A DNA stretch of 64,000 nt from Ixodes scapularis (taxonomy: Eukaryota; Arthropoda; Arachnida; Ixodida; Ixodidae), in assembly GCF_016920785.2 (NCBI RefSeq), contig NW_024609837.1:45944745-46008744 (forward strand), given 5' to 3'. The translations under genes and the position numbers were made by a program. This document shows positions 33,212 to 44,880 of this stretch, piece by piece. Below the pieces are notes generated by a model. It was not told the DNA's origin, did no database searches, and was given only the letters and a program-made list of their open reading frames with translations. How positions within the stretch are numbered: the stretch's first letter is position 1; each line of letters opens with the position of its first letter.

Positions 33212-33356
33212 CGTTAGGTAAAAAATTCCGTTTATAAGCGGGTACATCAGTCGACAGTAGCGGTTCCCATCGAAGGCACTTCCGGGCAAGCGTCCAGGGA
33301 ATTGGGTAAGGTAATCGTAGATAAAGCTCTCCCCAATGCAAGCGGCCGTTTTAGTG
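33212..33356 (-). CDS. reprolysin (M12B) metalloprotease, exon after the Met-turn
   Basis: On the - strand the exon runs from acceptor tatcttttactgcag (33371-33357) to the strong donor ACG|GTGAGT. Its first base completes a split Ser codon with the two bases left by the exon at 36278-36451 (phase 2). The 48 codons contain TAACIGES and then FPGRLPGSAFDG, NRYCRLMYP, which correspond to the LPG...C-L-(Y/F)P/G block that follows the catalytic domain in ADAMTS-like and tick reprolysins. The exon ends in phase 0. The next exon, expected to carry the Cys-rich region, was not found between here and 12 kb, so the gene is incomplete at its 3' end as far as I can see. Confidence 0.82.
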
Positions 33357-35015
33357 CTGCAGTAAAAGATATTAAACGGCGTCATGATTGCTTTGATTTT
33401 TCATCGCACGATTATGGTTAAGATAATTGTGAAAGGTAGAGCTGTGACCAAAAAAAAAATATATAAAATCAATTAGTTGTGGAACGTATAAACAGCGCGG
33501 AGGTTTTTCTACCAGAGTTTTGTCACATAGTTACAGGCTGTAGACGAAAGACTTAGCTAGTACAGTGTGACTGCTAGCCTGGATTGTCGTGCCTCGCCCA
33601 ATTGTGACACACGACCGCACTCCGGTACGATGCTTATCCAGATGCGCACTGGCAGGAGTGCGGATCGAACCTAGAAAAATGATACCAAGCAATCGCCGGA
33701 CCGTTACTATGTCATGCCATAATACAAGACGAGGAAACCATTGTAGCAAGGAACTACGATTCGTTCCAAGTTTCGCACCCTCTCATTTTGTCGCGCAAGA
33801 TCTTTTTCTACAGACCACCGCTGTCGGCGGTAACTCTCCATAACGCTTCTCCCATGGGTGACTCCAACGGTGTGCGTGTAGTACCCCATTCTTCTGTTTC
33901 ACATTTCCGTCAGCGTGCCGCGATAGCTTTCGTTGCACGTTTTGACAGGCACAAGCTTTGTGTTTCTGAAAGTGACGTCTTTGACTCTGGGTGGCGTCGC
34001 CTCCTGGTATTGCAAGTACTAGAGATACCGACAGCTTAAGAAGCAATAAAAAAAACAATTTATACTGACGCAGCGTTTTCTTTGCTTTGCCTGAGATTAC
34101 AAAGTTTTAGAATAACATACGCTAAAGCTTCGCGTACTTAAAGAAATTGCGTCGTCGCCCCTGCCCACACGTCAAGGCCAAACCACGTTTTTAATTGGCG
34201 CGTGGCGATGACGCCATCTTTTGCGTACGCAAAGGTTTGCCGTAGGTTATTCTAAAACTCAATCTTAACGTGCATATATTCCCAAAACATTATGGCGAGA
34301 ATTTCATTTGCGCGATGCACTTGTCGTATGTGCTTTTGAATCGCAAAATATCAGCCGCTTGAAGACTTTTTAGTTATAAAAGCAAAAAAAAAAAATAAAT
34401 ATATATATATATATTTAAGGCAGCAGGCCATATAGCTAATCAATGCTTCTCAATACACGACTAAATCTTAATGAAAAGGAATTCGACATGTGCAGGGACA
34501 AGGTGCAAGTGAAACGTGTGCTCATCACAGATCTTTTTCCCCCAGTATATTGCATTTTGAATGTCTAATGTTTATTTTTCACGTTCTTACAAACAGCCCC
34601 AAGGCCTTTGCAGTGAAACACGAAACATGAGATACATATTAACCACAAATAAATATGCGCAGAAATTCGTTTAGCGAAAAGCGAGGAATTGGCCGGCGAT
34701 TCGTTAAAACGCCGGCGCAACTAGAACCGTTTATACTGAGAGAGTTTTGGCCTTCTTAAGGAGATTTCGACAAACTGGCAACCCCAGCAGCTTAGTCTGA
34801 CAACCAGGGGATGACTACTTCTGTCCGCCATTTTGTGGCTCCGACTTATAGGAACTCTATGCGACATTTCAGGACTAAACAAGATATAGAAGTAACGCTC
34901 TTTTGTGTTATCGCGCAATCCGCTAGTTCTAGCGGGCCACAAGCTCCGCCCATCGGCCAAACTCTCTCGGTATAAACGGCTCTGGAAGCCACCATCATGG
35001 TGCAACCCTAGCGAC
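33357..35015. other. protease intron; AT repeat, no gene
   Basis: An (AT)n run lies at 34400-34416 and an A-run at 34384-34396. Short ORFs have no motifs. Confidence 0.45.
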
Positions 35016-35490
35016 CAGTGTTGGCTATAACGCGTTAGAAGTAACAGTGTTACATGTAACGCGTTACTTTTTTTGTACTCAGTTTTTAAAGTAACGAATA
35101 ACTTACGTTACTTATTTCGAGTAACCGGTAACATAGTTACATTACTCGTTACATCTTCTTCCCAAAATTAGAAAGATTACACTTCTTTTATCTTCTTATG
35201 CACCAAGTAACATGATTTCCTGCATTCATCTTACATACCTTCAAAATCTGAACCGCAAAAACGATAATGTAATTGGCGCTTACGCGCATCTCTAACGTGA
35301 AAACGGTAAAACGTTTTCATTCATAAGTAAAAATTAGCGCAACAGCAACCCGTGTTACTTTGTATTGGTAACCGTAACGCGTTCCTTTTATTTTAAAGTA
35401 GCGTAGCTCGGTAACGCGCTCCTTGTCTGTGCAAGTAACGAGTAACGCGTTTCGTTACCTTTTCTTTTTCCGTTAACGCCTACAACACAG
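35016..35490. mobile_element. hAT-type non-autonomous element with 8-bp target duplication
   Basis: Starts CAGTGTTGGCTATAACGCG and ends as the inverse of CTGTGTTGTAGGCGTTAACG, followed inward by many gtaacgcgttac-like palindromes, typical of a widespread hAT MITE group. Flanks are ctagcgac (35008-35015) and ctagaaac (35491-35498), 6 of 8 identical. 475 bp, non-coding. A related 5' end lies at 38714. Confidence 0.87.
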
Positions 35491-36277
35491 CTAGAAACGC
35501 GGGTGAGTAATACCACAGCGCCCGGAACAGGTCTCCGACTGGCGTGTTTAGCGTCCTACTCCGGCCAAAAGCAATCGAAAGCCGTCCCGAAGAGGCAACA
35601 AACGACGTCACAAAAAGCCGAAGTGTCACGCTGTCAGATATCGCGATCCTGAAGGTTGGTCGTAGAAATACTGGCGGAAAAACGCGATCGAACGCGAGAT
35701 GTCGCTGTCGTCGCGGCGTCCCAGCTCCTGGCTGCCGAAGCTTCCACGGTCTGTCAAGCTGGAGAGAGACCTGCAGCAGAACAGCTGTCTGCCACCTCCA
35801 CCACCGCTGCTGGGACGCCGCCAGGATCGCGTTCGGCGGTAGCGTGACAGTTTTATGACGTCATCGGGCGGATACCGAGAAACCACTTTTTTGGACGCGG
35901 TAAACACACCAGTGGAACACGCGTTCCAGGCACCATGGTGTTACCAAATACCTTGGAGACTAATGTTTGAAATTATGGGGTGAAAGAGGAGACGAAAGCA
36001 GAAAGCGATTCTGGCGTCATGGAGTGGGCAACTAACTGTCTTCACCAAAAATGAAGCAAGTGGGTCTGACTGAGTAGCGAAATTGATACTCTACGAAATA
36101 TATGCATATATATTTTTATGAAGCATTGGGAGCATACGCTCGTGTTATCGGAAGTCTTGGTCTTTCAATGTCAAAATGCAGTGTGCTGTATAGACCTGTC
36201 CGGATTTGCATAATTGCCACGCCCCGCGCCTCTTAAGGTACCGGTGACTACGACCAGGATTCGGTGCTTTAGTTTAC
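35491..36277. other. protease intron; weak foldback
   Basis: Near 35624-35653 (gtcacgctgtcagatatcgc, gatcctg) and 35822-35850 an imperfect inverted pair encloses about 170 bp of GC-rich DNA, perhaps a small foldback element. No gene recognised. Confidence 0.4.
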
Positions 36278-36451
36278 CTTAGAGTAACCCGGATCTGTTC
36301 TTCAGCGCAGGGCGAGAACCATGAATAGCGTGGTCCGTTGTCGACGTAGCTCATCATGTACCCGTCCTCCCAGGCACAGCCCAGCCTCTGTGCCCCGGGA
36401 TGCCCGGGGATGTTTGCCGGTGGACCCGCGCCGTCGTGAACCACACCGAGC
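36278..36451 (-). CDS. reprolysin (M12B) metalloprotease, zinc-site and Met-turn exon
   Basis: On the - strand the exon starts after acceptor aaaaaccgcag and ends at CTAAG|GTAAAC. It opens with LGVVHDGAGPP, supplying the second half of the zinc site HExxHxxGxxHD; the first half is the end of the exon at 37471-37579. It continues IPGHPG, then WEDGYMMSYV, where MSY is the Met-turn of metzincins, and RYSWFSPCAEEQIRV, the FS-C-E-Q-(I/L/M) block that closes the catalytic domain of reprolysins. The 57 codons lie between split codons (phase 2 in, phase 2 out). The product is a secreted or membrane zinc endopeptidase; in ticks such enzymes are common in saliva and gut, which is family knowledge, not shown here. 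Confidence 0.93.
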
Positions 36452-37470
36452 CTGCGGTTTTTGTAAAAAACAAAGAAGCAAACAAACAAACAAACAAAAA
36501 ACGTAACAAATATAAAGTGAACAGCTTTTGAACAAACGTCAGACCGTTGTTAACAAACATACCCGCGTTTACCCACACTATATTCACTGGCAGATCAAGG
36601 ACGAAGGAAGTTTTGCTAGTTATGCATGCGCTGCGCAAAGAAGTTCTTACTCAATTTGCTTGTCAGAGCAAGAACCGATCCTTTTGACGTTTGAAACGTG
36701 GAGGTGTGATATAGTAATGATAAGCTAAACTAAAATTCACCTAGGTATGTCTTAGTTTACAACATGGAGGTAGTAAATTAGTAATGATCCGCGAGAAGCC
36801 GGACTTTTTTACCCGAAGGGGCGCATGTAGAAAAACTGATGCGACGGAAATAAACCCCAGTATAGGGCGGTTCCACATGACGCACTTCCGGTTCGAAATT
36901 TTGAATCCCGTCTAGCCTCGCGTTGGTCTATAAATGTATACGACCTCTACTTTCAGATATTTGTAGTCAGCTGCTCGCTTTTAATTCGAATACTTCTTTA
37001 AAAAGTAGAAAAGGGAAAGAGTTCATTGTTGCATGGATGCTGGTTTCTCAGTGTGCTGCTGGTTTGTGGGGCTCGGCGTACATAAGATGGGAGGAAAAGA
37101 GGGGGGGGGGGGTAATTGACACAATATTGTGGATGGTAACTACAATTTGTAAGTTAACGTTTTAAATAATGGTCGGATGTGTTCTGTGGTAATTTTGGTT
37201 TCAGAGTAAGTGAAACAGTTTAAAAAATTTACTGAAAGGAAATGGGTGTTGTGATCTTTATGAATCAGTTTTTGCGTCTTGTCACCCAATTCTGAATCTG
37301 GACGCAAAAACTAGAAAAAAAAAGAGCACCATAGGTATTTTTTACATTGATGCTAAGAAAGTGGTCCTGCAGTCATCTGGAATGAGTTTAGGTTTTGAGG
37401 AAATATCACAAATTAAACTCAATGTAATTTATTTGAAGCTGGTTGCGTCAAAAAGACACGAAAGACTCAC
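36452..37470. other. protease intron, no gene recognised
   Basis: A G-run lies at 37101-37111. No repeat partner was found. Confidence 0.45.
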
Positions 37471-37579
37471 AAATGGGCTGCTTCGTGAGCCGCAACGTGG
37501 ACTCCCTTGTACGTTCCCGCCTTGTCTCCGGCGATGGCGACTTTCAGGGCTCCGCAGATTTCCCCAGTATAACCGTAAC
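37471..37579 (-). CDS. reprolysin (M12B) metalloprotease, exon with HEAAH
   Basis: On the - strand, from acceptor gttgtcacaaag to donor CATTT|GTGAGT. The 35 whole codons read YGYTGEICGALKVAIAG, then GTYKGVHVAAHEAAH, followed by the two bases TT that complete a Leu codon with the G opening the exon at 36451. This restores the reprolysin zinc site with its catalytic Glu and all three His. The GY-GEIC block matches the (G/A)Y-G-(I/V)C segment that precedes the zinc helix in this family. A second possible acceptor, ttgtcttcag at 37626-37635 region, would extend the exon in frame by 16 residues of unfamiliar sequence, so the 5' border is less sure than the 3' border. Confidence 0.9.
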
Positions 37580-37699
37580 CTTTGTGACAACGGGGCAACA
37601 GAATGTTTAGGGTCATCTTAACGAACCACTGAAGACAACTTCATACTTGTTTGGTTTACCGAAGAACTGTTTAAATCGGATCTTTTTAAACTTTGCAGT

Positions 37700-38713
37700 G
37701 GCCATGCAACGATATTGGGTTGGAATGTTTCTCACTTTACACAAGTTTACGGGCACCAGTGGGACCCAACTTTACTCGCACGAAACGGCACTGACCGAGA
37801 AACTTCATTGTCGCCACGTAATCTCAAGGATCGAAAAAAGCGGACGTTTCTTTCGATCCTTGACCACCATGTCCGTCTTTTTTTGCGCTGTTTTAACCTA
37901 TAAGTATGTCATACCAACTCGCCCAGGCTTCAACTTCAGCGTTTTCTTTCAGTCTTGCATTCGCAAAACTCACGAGGAAGAGTTAAGGCCGGTTCAGACA
38001 CTTGCGTTTGAGTGCGTTTGACTGCGTTGCGGCGAGAACCGAAAGCGAGTCACCGCCACATCTGTGCTTTGTATGAAGCGTGGAATCCAATTCAAGGAAT
38101 CATCTCGGCGCGCGATATAAGCAGCAAGGATCTCCTGGTTTCTCGCGGCCGCAACGCAGTCAGACGCAGTCAAACGCAGTCAAACGCAACTGTGTGAATC
38201 AGGCTTTAGAGGCTGCCTTGTTGGCATTGTCAACCATGCGATCCCCAGGATTTCGTCGTTGAGCTTTGAGATTCCCTCGGTGACGTTACTTAAATGCGGC
38301 TGATACAGTGGACACGAGCACCGCGTGAGCATTCGATTTGAGCCTGTGACGATCAATGGACCGATTTCACCAGCCAGTTTGACTACGCCACCGCTGTCGC
38401 AATGCATCGAGGAAAGTTTAGTCGTTCTGCACGCGCAACAACCTTGCTGGAGCTCTGCGCGTGTGGAACACGAGACGGCACGAGCCCTCGCATGCACGGC
38501 TGTCTGCTTCCCGTTAACTAAAATTATGGTGGTGTTACGCATGCGCCGAACACTTGGTGAGATCGGTCTTTTCCTCGACATGCACTTGGGAAGTGGCTCG
38601 TGCCAAATCGCTGTGATGACGGGAATAGCTGACCTTTAACTATGTGTAAAACTCAGCACGTGCCCTTTGCTTTACAAACCACAAGGCGTAGCTAGGATCT
38701 GGTGGCATATAAT
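37700..38713. repeat. interspersed repeat E, copy 2 (interrupted)
   Basis: Parallel to 25845-26310: gcaacgatattgggttggaatgttt, cttcattgtcgccacgtaatctcaagg, and near the end aactcagcacgtgccctttgc ... ggtggcatataatc. A MITE is inserted at 37986-38205. Non-coding. Confidence 0.6.
37986..38205. mobile_element. 220-bp MITE with TTA target duplication (Harbinger-like)
   Basis: Starts AGGCCGGTTCAGACAC and ends as the inverse of AGCCTGATTCACACAG. Behind both ends lie copies of tttgactgcgt, inverted to each other. TTA flanks both sides (37983-37985, 38206-38208). The 3-bp target and TIR suggest a PIF/Harbinger-type MITE. Confidence 0.8.
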
Positions 38714-38880
38714 CAGAGTTGGAGGTAACCGGTTAGTGGTAACGGCGTTACCGGTAACATGTTACTTTTTTGGTAACATAGTAATATACTCGTTACATTT
38801 TAAAACAGTAACATGTAACGTACTTACGTTACTTATTTTGATTTCAAGTAATGGGTAACGTAATCGCGTTACACGTTGCA
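38714..38880. mobile_element. hAT-type element, 5' end only
   Basis: Starts in the region of cagagttggaggtaaccgg and continues with gttaccggtaacatgttact and similar palindromic units, like 35016-35490. No matching right end was seen, so it is probably truncated. Confidence 0.6.
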
Positions 38881-40360
38881 TCTTCTTCGCAAGACGCGAA
38901 GAAAGTTCCGTTAAATTGTTTTCGTGTTTCGTGCTACACTAACCCTACTCTCAAAGATAAATTTCTTCCTCCTCCTCCTCTGTATATTTCCCCTCGGACT
39001 GACCATCAATTCAAAGTCGGTATTCACATCACTGTCGCACCAATGCACACCTCGACTCTCTCCCCCCCCCCCCCCCCCCCTCCCCCGAAACGTCATCCGA
39101 ACGGAACAGCCTTCCGGCATTTTTAGTGTCCATATCATCAATAAATTGAATTACGATAACCAATCATTTTTGGTAATCATTCAGCACCATTGTTTTACTA
39201 CATTTTTGTGCTTGACTTTAATATATCTTATATTTTGTTGGTGTTTTTTCTCCTCCCCACTGTAATGCCTCCATGCGCTAAAAGTATTGGAAAAAACAAA
39301 ACAAAACAAAAAAAGCTTTGTTTTGTTTTAAATACAGACGCAGCCGACGCTATAGAGATTATCGGACTAATCAGACAGCGTCAAAAGGGCACCATAATCG
39401 TACTCGTAGTGACAGGCGAGCTTGTGATTCAGCACACACGATTGTCACTATTTCCTCATCGCTAACAAGATGGTTTTGTGTGTGTTCTACCATTGCTGAA
39501 TCAATCATAAAAAAAAGACCCAATGACTTTCGCTTCTCACGGTGCTTAGTCTATCCCATTAGCTCTTAACGTCCCTGCGTGTGCACTTAAACTGATATGA
39601 AGTATAGGCGCCAAGTCATCAAAGAGGTACGGGAGCGACATTTCAGCGACTATATTTATTTATGTAGACGGGGTCTCCTTTATCACAGCAGCTAATAAAC
39701 ACCAGTCTGTCGTCCGTAAACGCAGGAAAATCAATTTTAGAAAGAATAAAACGATCTCCCAGCACCAGCTGCTAGTCGGGAAGGGGTGGGGGGCAGAGCT
39801 TTGCAGGAATTGACTCCGTAAGTGTGACCGCCATTGGCCCAAACAACCAAACAAACCGTTGCTAGGGCCGTTGTTATGGGCAAATACATGTGGCTAGGTT
39901 TCGCTACGAAAACCCGACCGTTCAAAAACCAGGAGTAGGATTTAAACTTCTAAAAATCACAAATATAGAAAGCTTGAAGTCGTATATGTTTCGACAGAAG
40001 TATGCCGGTAATCGCTTGTTTGTGAAATATTTAGGACTGCAACATCCGGTCCTTAAGATGCGTGCAGCAGACGACGATTGAAGAAGTATGTCGTCTGCCA
40101 CAGGCCGGCCTGCCAAGCCGGCGCCGTCGTTTGAATCGTGTGAATAAAGACGATATTCTGATATCGCATTTGTATGAAATATGATGAGTTTCAGACATTT
40201 ATAAGACATCATAGTGAGGAGCGATGCAAAATATGATTTATCAAAAGTCCGGGCGTCGATCGAGATGATCGTCTGCTAAAAAATCGCATTGCACCCGTGA
40301 GAAAAGCACTTCAGGCGGTCGATCGGTTGAGATCCCACATTTTGTTTGCGGACTCGCGCT
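38881..40360. other. protease intron, no gene recognised
   Basis: A C-run lies at 39061-39080. Several ORFs on both strands (for example 39190-39569) are featureless. Confidence 0.45.
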
Positions 40361-40500
40361 ATGGGAGGGTGCTTCGTACCTGGTTGTAACCATAACGTGG
40401 AGAAAGGTCCTTGCAGTTTATTTAGATTTCCGCAAGACTCCAAAGCGCGAAATAACAGGACAAAAACATAAGGAGAGCACATGTAGCACTGGCGGACAGT
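40361..40500 (+). pseudogene. THAP-domain fragment
   Basis: From the ATG at 40361 the frame reads MGGCFVPGCNHN, then GPCSLFRFPQDSKARNNR before a stop at 40469. C-x-VPGC and LFRFP-D are the two best conserved blocks of the THAP zinc-binding DNA-binding domain. A one-base frame change near 40458 would give KNIRRAH, resembling the next conserved block, so a frameshift is likely. THAP domains occur in host regulators and in P-element-type transposases. The fragment lies in a protease intron in antisense orientation and has no other exon nearby, so mobile-element origin is more likely. Confidence 0.68.
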
Positions 40501-41242
40501 TGCTTGATGTAAAAAAGGGCCAAACCAACCGAGAGCACGTAAAACCCATATTCTGTTCAATCATAATATCTTAAAATAGGGCCCTTTTTTATATATTATT
40601 ACTATAATATTGATCAAGTAGTTGCATGCAAGTAGTAGTGGGAGTAAAATCCAGCTCAAACTTGCAGTATTCTTACACTGCTATGGTAAAACAGCATTGA
40701 GTAGTATGCCTGTGTCCATGCGCCATCCGGTTATTTTTTGGTTATGTTTTTTCATTGTGCTCTTCATTTGTTCTCCTGTTTGTACTAGCTTTTTAATTTA
40801 GTATTTAGTACAAGCCCAAATAATAATAATAAACGACCTACCTCGACGGCGTACAATTTGTTTCTCATGCCGGCCTGCCCTGCTCCGGTAATGCACTTCA
40901 GGAGGTCGTCGTAACTGATCTGCATGACGTGGTTTGACTTTACGGCTTTTTCGCATCTCTGAACTTAGCTGGGTTCTTCGCAGAAAAACACGCACATTGT
41001 GGACGTCTCTACGGCCACGGCGATGTACTTGGTTTTGACGCTCGTTTACCTACGCAATTCAATGACGACGCCAGCTGCAACAGAGGCCAGCAAATCTATC
41101 GTGTCGTCTGCTACCAGAGCAAAGCGGAGTGTAATACTTCAGAAATGGCTTTCATCGTTGATATACGACACTGAGATCACAATAACATCTTCACAATTAG
41201 ATATCAAGAAGTTAGGTTGCTTACAAAATAATATTTACTTAC
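40501..41242. other. protease intron; one unexplained open exon-like stretch
   Basis: On the - strand, 40851-40965 is open (CEKAVKSNHVMQISYDDLL, then CITGAGQAGMRNKLYAVE) and ends at a good donor GTCGAG|GTAGGT. Its phase (0/0) does not fit between the neighbouring protease exons and I do not recognise it. It may be an exon of another transcript or chance. Confidence 0.35.
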
Positions 41243-41301
41243 TTGTAATTAAAAATCTAGCCTCATGTGGTGTCTCGATGCATGAGTCCAAAGCAACGTC
41301 A
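41243..41301 (-). CDS. reprolysin metalloprotease, tentative small exon
   Basis: A 59-bp stretch on the - strand lies between acceptor accgtttccag and the very strong donor ACAA|GTAAGTAA. Phase fits exactly on both sides: one base completes the Gly codon left by the exon at 46106-46230, and the last base forms a codon with the GT opening the exon at 37471-37579. It encodes DVALDSCIETPHEARFLIT. In reprolysins a short variable segment (often starting LDM) lies between the LLTG strand and the GY-G-(I/V)C segment, so length and place fit, but the sequence itself is not conserved. Accept as tentative. Confidence 0.52.
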
Positions 41302-43299
41302 CTGGAAACGGTTTGTTTCGACCCAGATGCCATGGCGTGATGTAGTCACTTACGGGGTCAATGTCTCGCGTCATGGTGATAATTTTGATGATGATGATAA
41401 GGATTTTGCCGGTCAGTAACAGTGCCACGGCGTGGCGTGTCCGATGGAGGTGTCCGGGAACGATCGGCGCTTGGCACACCTCTCTGTTCCAGTACACCAT
41501 ACCTCGGGTATTCCCGCGCTTGGCGGGATCTTAATGTGTTGATGATAAAGCTGGCACCAGCTAGTGGCGACGATTGTAATTACGGTACCCTTGGCCAGGT
41601 ACGGGTCGGTGACATTGTGAGCGTGACGTCGCGGGCAAATATCCCGAGACGCATCGCGCCGCCTCGATGGCTGACTTTGAAACGCTCACCAGAATCCGTC
41701 GTTTGGAACGAAAAATATAGCCGTCGGCTGACAATACGAGCCTGTGATTATCGTTTACGGATATCGCGGATCGTATTTCACCCGTTTCAAAGGATTACGG
41801 GGTATAGTTCGAGTTGCGATTTTGTACCCTTTGAATGATTGCACTCGTTGCATATACCTTCATAATTCTGCCTTTCTTTTCCCCACGCAGAAAGTCCCAC
41901 TTTAGAAAAGCCCCACTGTTGCTCGATGTTCTAATGATTTTTTCTGCGAGTCACATTGGATGGAGAAAGAAAATACTAATTCGTTTTATGATTACGAATC
42001 TCAAGGAATAATTCTGAGCAGTATTCACTAAAACCACAACCATCGTTGCAGCTTTTTGCATTTTGCGAATTTCGCAGCTGAGTTTGAAACGCTGTTTATT
42101 TCCCTTTTTAGTGTTTCTATTAGGGCTGTAACTTCTTTCCACCCAAGTTCTAGGATTTATCAAAATATTTTTTTTTGTAAATAGCATATATTAGGATTTC
42201 AAGACCGGCCACGAAGCTAGGCTACTTAAAAAAATATTTCCGGAAACAATGCTTTACTTTTCAGCAAATAGTAACATAGAAATTGCAGAATTTTAAATAA
42301 TTTTGTGAAAAAGTAGGAATATCGGTACTAAATAAAAATGGTTAAATGGGTGGAACTTAGTATTATAAATTTTGCTCACGAAGTGTACTTAAGAGGCAAA
42401 CTGAGAAAAACAACTACCACACCCAGACCAGCTCTTTGTTTTTTGGCCAGTCGAAGAGTGAACATGTGTTTCGCTCTATAGGAGGTTAAAGTACCTGTTT
42501 TCTCTAAACATTGAGAATGTTAACGCGTTTTCGCCACTTTCAGAACGTTGGTATGCCTTGCAGTTTTATACATTTTCATACGTTATGTGTCAGAAATGTT
42601 TTTGTAAAAAGTAAATTTTTCTACGTACCTTGAAATTCTCGAAGAGTTCCCCCTGATGAGACGAGCAACTGGCGTCTAGAAATGACGTTTGATAAGTTGG
42701 TGCACTAAGGTTGTCATTGTTTCATAGCAGCGTCGGATTACAATGTTTTTGCATCGGTATGATATCTTAAGGCTGAACTGTACCAACGCACACAAGCTCT
42801 AAGCGATTAAAAAACCCACAAACTCGTTCACTGAAAATACGCTGCATCTTTGTTGTTAAAATTAAATGGTTGAGATCGTGCCTTTCAAATTATATATAGA
42901 AAGCGGTAAATGTAATAACAAAAACGACTTGACAATGCCATGGCATTTGTAAGTAAAAGTTTTAAAATGACAGATTTCTTTAGACTCAGCATGCATCACC
43001 TCTATCTTTTTTCTCGCTTTTTACGCAAGTTACAAAAAAGAATAACGTACCGCAATTGGTTCCTGTAAGAAATAGTTTAGTGTCTCACAGCTTAAAGGGA
43101 CTATGAAATAAATGTTGAGCCGAGATGAACAATTTTAGATTTGAATTTTTCTAGTCGCATATCGTTTTGTGGCCAAAAAACAAAAACAAAAATCTTGTAC
43201 AGCAGGGTAGAAAGCCAAATGCCCGCTTTTCAGTACGAAATTTTGAAAATATAGCCTACTATTTTATACCTTTTTTGTTTGGAAAGCTCTCCGCCTTTT
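41302..43299. other. protease intron, no gene recognised
   Basis: AT-rich with short ORFs only; no repeat partner seen. Confidence 0.45.
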
Positions 43300-43315
43300 C
43301 ACTGCGAAGCATCCA

Positions 43316-43378
43316 CCCGCATTGGACCCGCATTGGACCCGCATTGGACACGCATTGAACTCACGCATTGGACACGAG
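43316..43378. repeat. short tandem repeat, 12-bp unit
   Basis: cccgcattgga is repeated four to five times with small changes (cattggacccgcattggac, then cattggacacgcattg). Confidence 0.85.
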
Positions 43379-43548
43379 CACTACAGTGCGTCACTCGGAC
43401 GTGTGCGATCAATCCGTCGACGAATATTTGGATTCTCGTTCGTTGCCTATGAGTGCCGCGACGGCAGTTATCACCACTCGACGAATGACAAGTTCTACGG
43501 TGTGCTTCATAAAAAGCCCGGTGGAAGCTTGGTGTGATCGAAATTCCG

Positions 43549-43655
43549 GCGCTCGAGCACGTGACGACCACGTGATTTCTCATTTCGCGTTTTGAGTTGA
43601 GGATCAAAAGCTAAGGAAGAGTACGTTGACAAATAATTTCATGGTCCCTTTTAAA
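43549..43655. repeat. interspersed repeat F, copy 1
   Basis: Shares gagcacgtgacgaccacgtg followed by atttctc, then ttttgagttgagga-like, aaaagctaagga and atttcatggtccctt with 60046-60150 in the same orientation. The second copy has clear insertion borders, so this is a retroposon-like repeat. Confidence 0.7.
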
Positions 43656-43659
43656 GATG

Positions 43660-44280
43660 CGCGGTGCGTGACTTTGTATGTTCACATTTCTTGTCAAATG
43701 ATTCGTTCCTCGGCGCTGTTACGGCCTAATTTCGCAGTTCATCGTTCGATGTGAAGAGATAATGAAAATGCTCTGGACCGGTCACGTCCTGCGTATTTTA
43801 AGCGGCAGTCACAACGACTCGTACATCAAACAGGAGACGTGGTTTTCGCTGCAGTCACGACGAGAGATTTATCGGCGGACACGCTTCAGAAATATCCGAA
43901 GCATGTTTGGCTTCATACAAGTATATAAGCACACCCTCGAGATTTTAACGTGAAACGTTCTTTGGCCTGTAGCTCCGTATTTTTTAAAGCCGTATTTCGT
44001 AAAGCCGTGGCCCGTGGCGTCGTTACGTGACGTCACATGACATGACGTCACGTGATCTACACACCGATTCGGTTTCCCCGCTAAATTTAGCGGGAAAACC
44101 CGCTAAAGTTAGGAGGATCTGGGGCTCGTGACTGGTCACCACTCGATTTGATGCGCCACGGTCGCATTAATGTAAACGTAGCCTATGATACTTCAATCAC
44201 ACGGACGTTTGAATCGGAACCGCGAAGTGGTTTGGCTCGTTTTCATCATCAAACACGCGTGACGCTGCACCGAGCTTTTA
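43660..44280. other. no gene; CRE-like cluster
   Basis: tgacgtcacatgacatgacg followed by tcacgtga lies at 44028-44053 and ccgctaaatttagcgggaaa at 44078-44097. These recall the arrays near 32400-32720 but no element borders were found. Confidence 0.4.
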
Positions 44281-44338
44281 AGCAACCGCGTTAGCAACCG
44301 CGTTAGCAACCGCGTTAGCAACCGCGTTAGCAACCGCT
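44281..44338. repeat. 12-bp tandem repeat, five units
   Basis: Five near-perfect copies of gcaaccgcgtta in a row. Confidence 0.95.
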
Positions 44339-44880
44339 TCGCGATTGTGATTAAACCGCCAGTGTGGATGAGGCATACCTGAGGTTCAGTGTTATCACGT
44401 GTCAAAAAGAACTCGTTAAGTTACCTTAATAGTAACGCCTTAGTTTTCTAGTTACCTTTTAGGATAGAGTAAACTGGTGGCTGACGTAACGGTACAAAAG
44501 ACACGCAATATAAAGAAAGTAAAAAAAAGCGAATGTTTGAGGGGTCAACAAAACAACCCTCGTTGATCCTAATAGTTTTAGGGTTCAAAGCGGTAATGGC
44601 GCCATTATCAAAAGTGGGCGCATCTTGTAGCTTCTGCGCCAATTAACGGAGTCCGCCATTTTTTATCTCGTGCCATGAGCACGTATGGGACAGAAGGGCT
44701 GCACCAAGGTTCCGCGTGAACTCGGCGCCAGCTCGCAAAAATTAATAATAAAAAAAGGAACGATTGCTGTGTCAACGGTCGGCAAAGACTCGGATTCAGT
44801 CACGAGGTTGGTGCCGAAGAAATGGCGGCAGCTAATGTTGCTTGATGGGGTTTCAAAGCGGGTCTATTATTGTCTATTAC

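Noticed and set aside
35656..35847. Ala/Thr-rich ORF as a gene
   Set aside because: It lies between inverted arms of a possible foldback element and has no recognisable sequence or splice structure.
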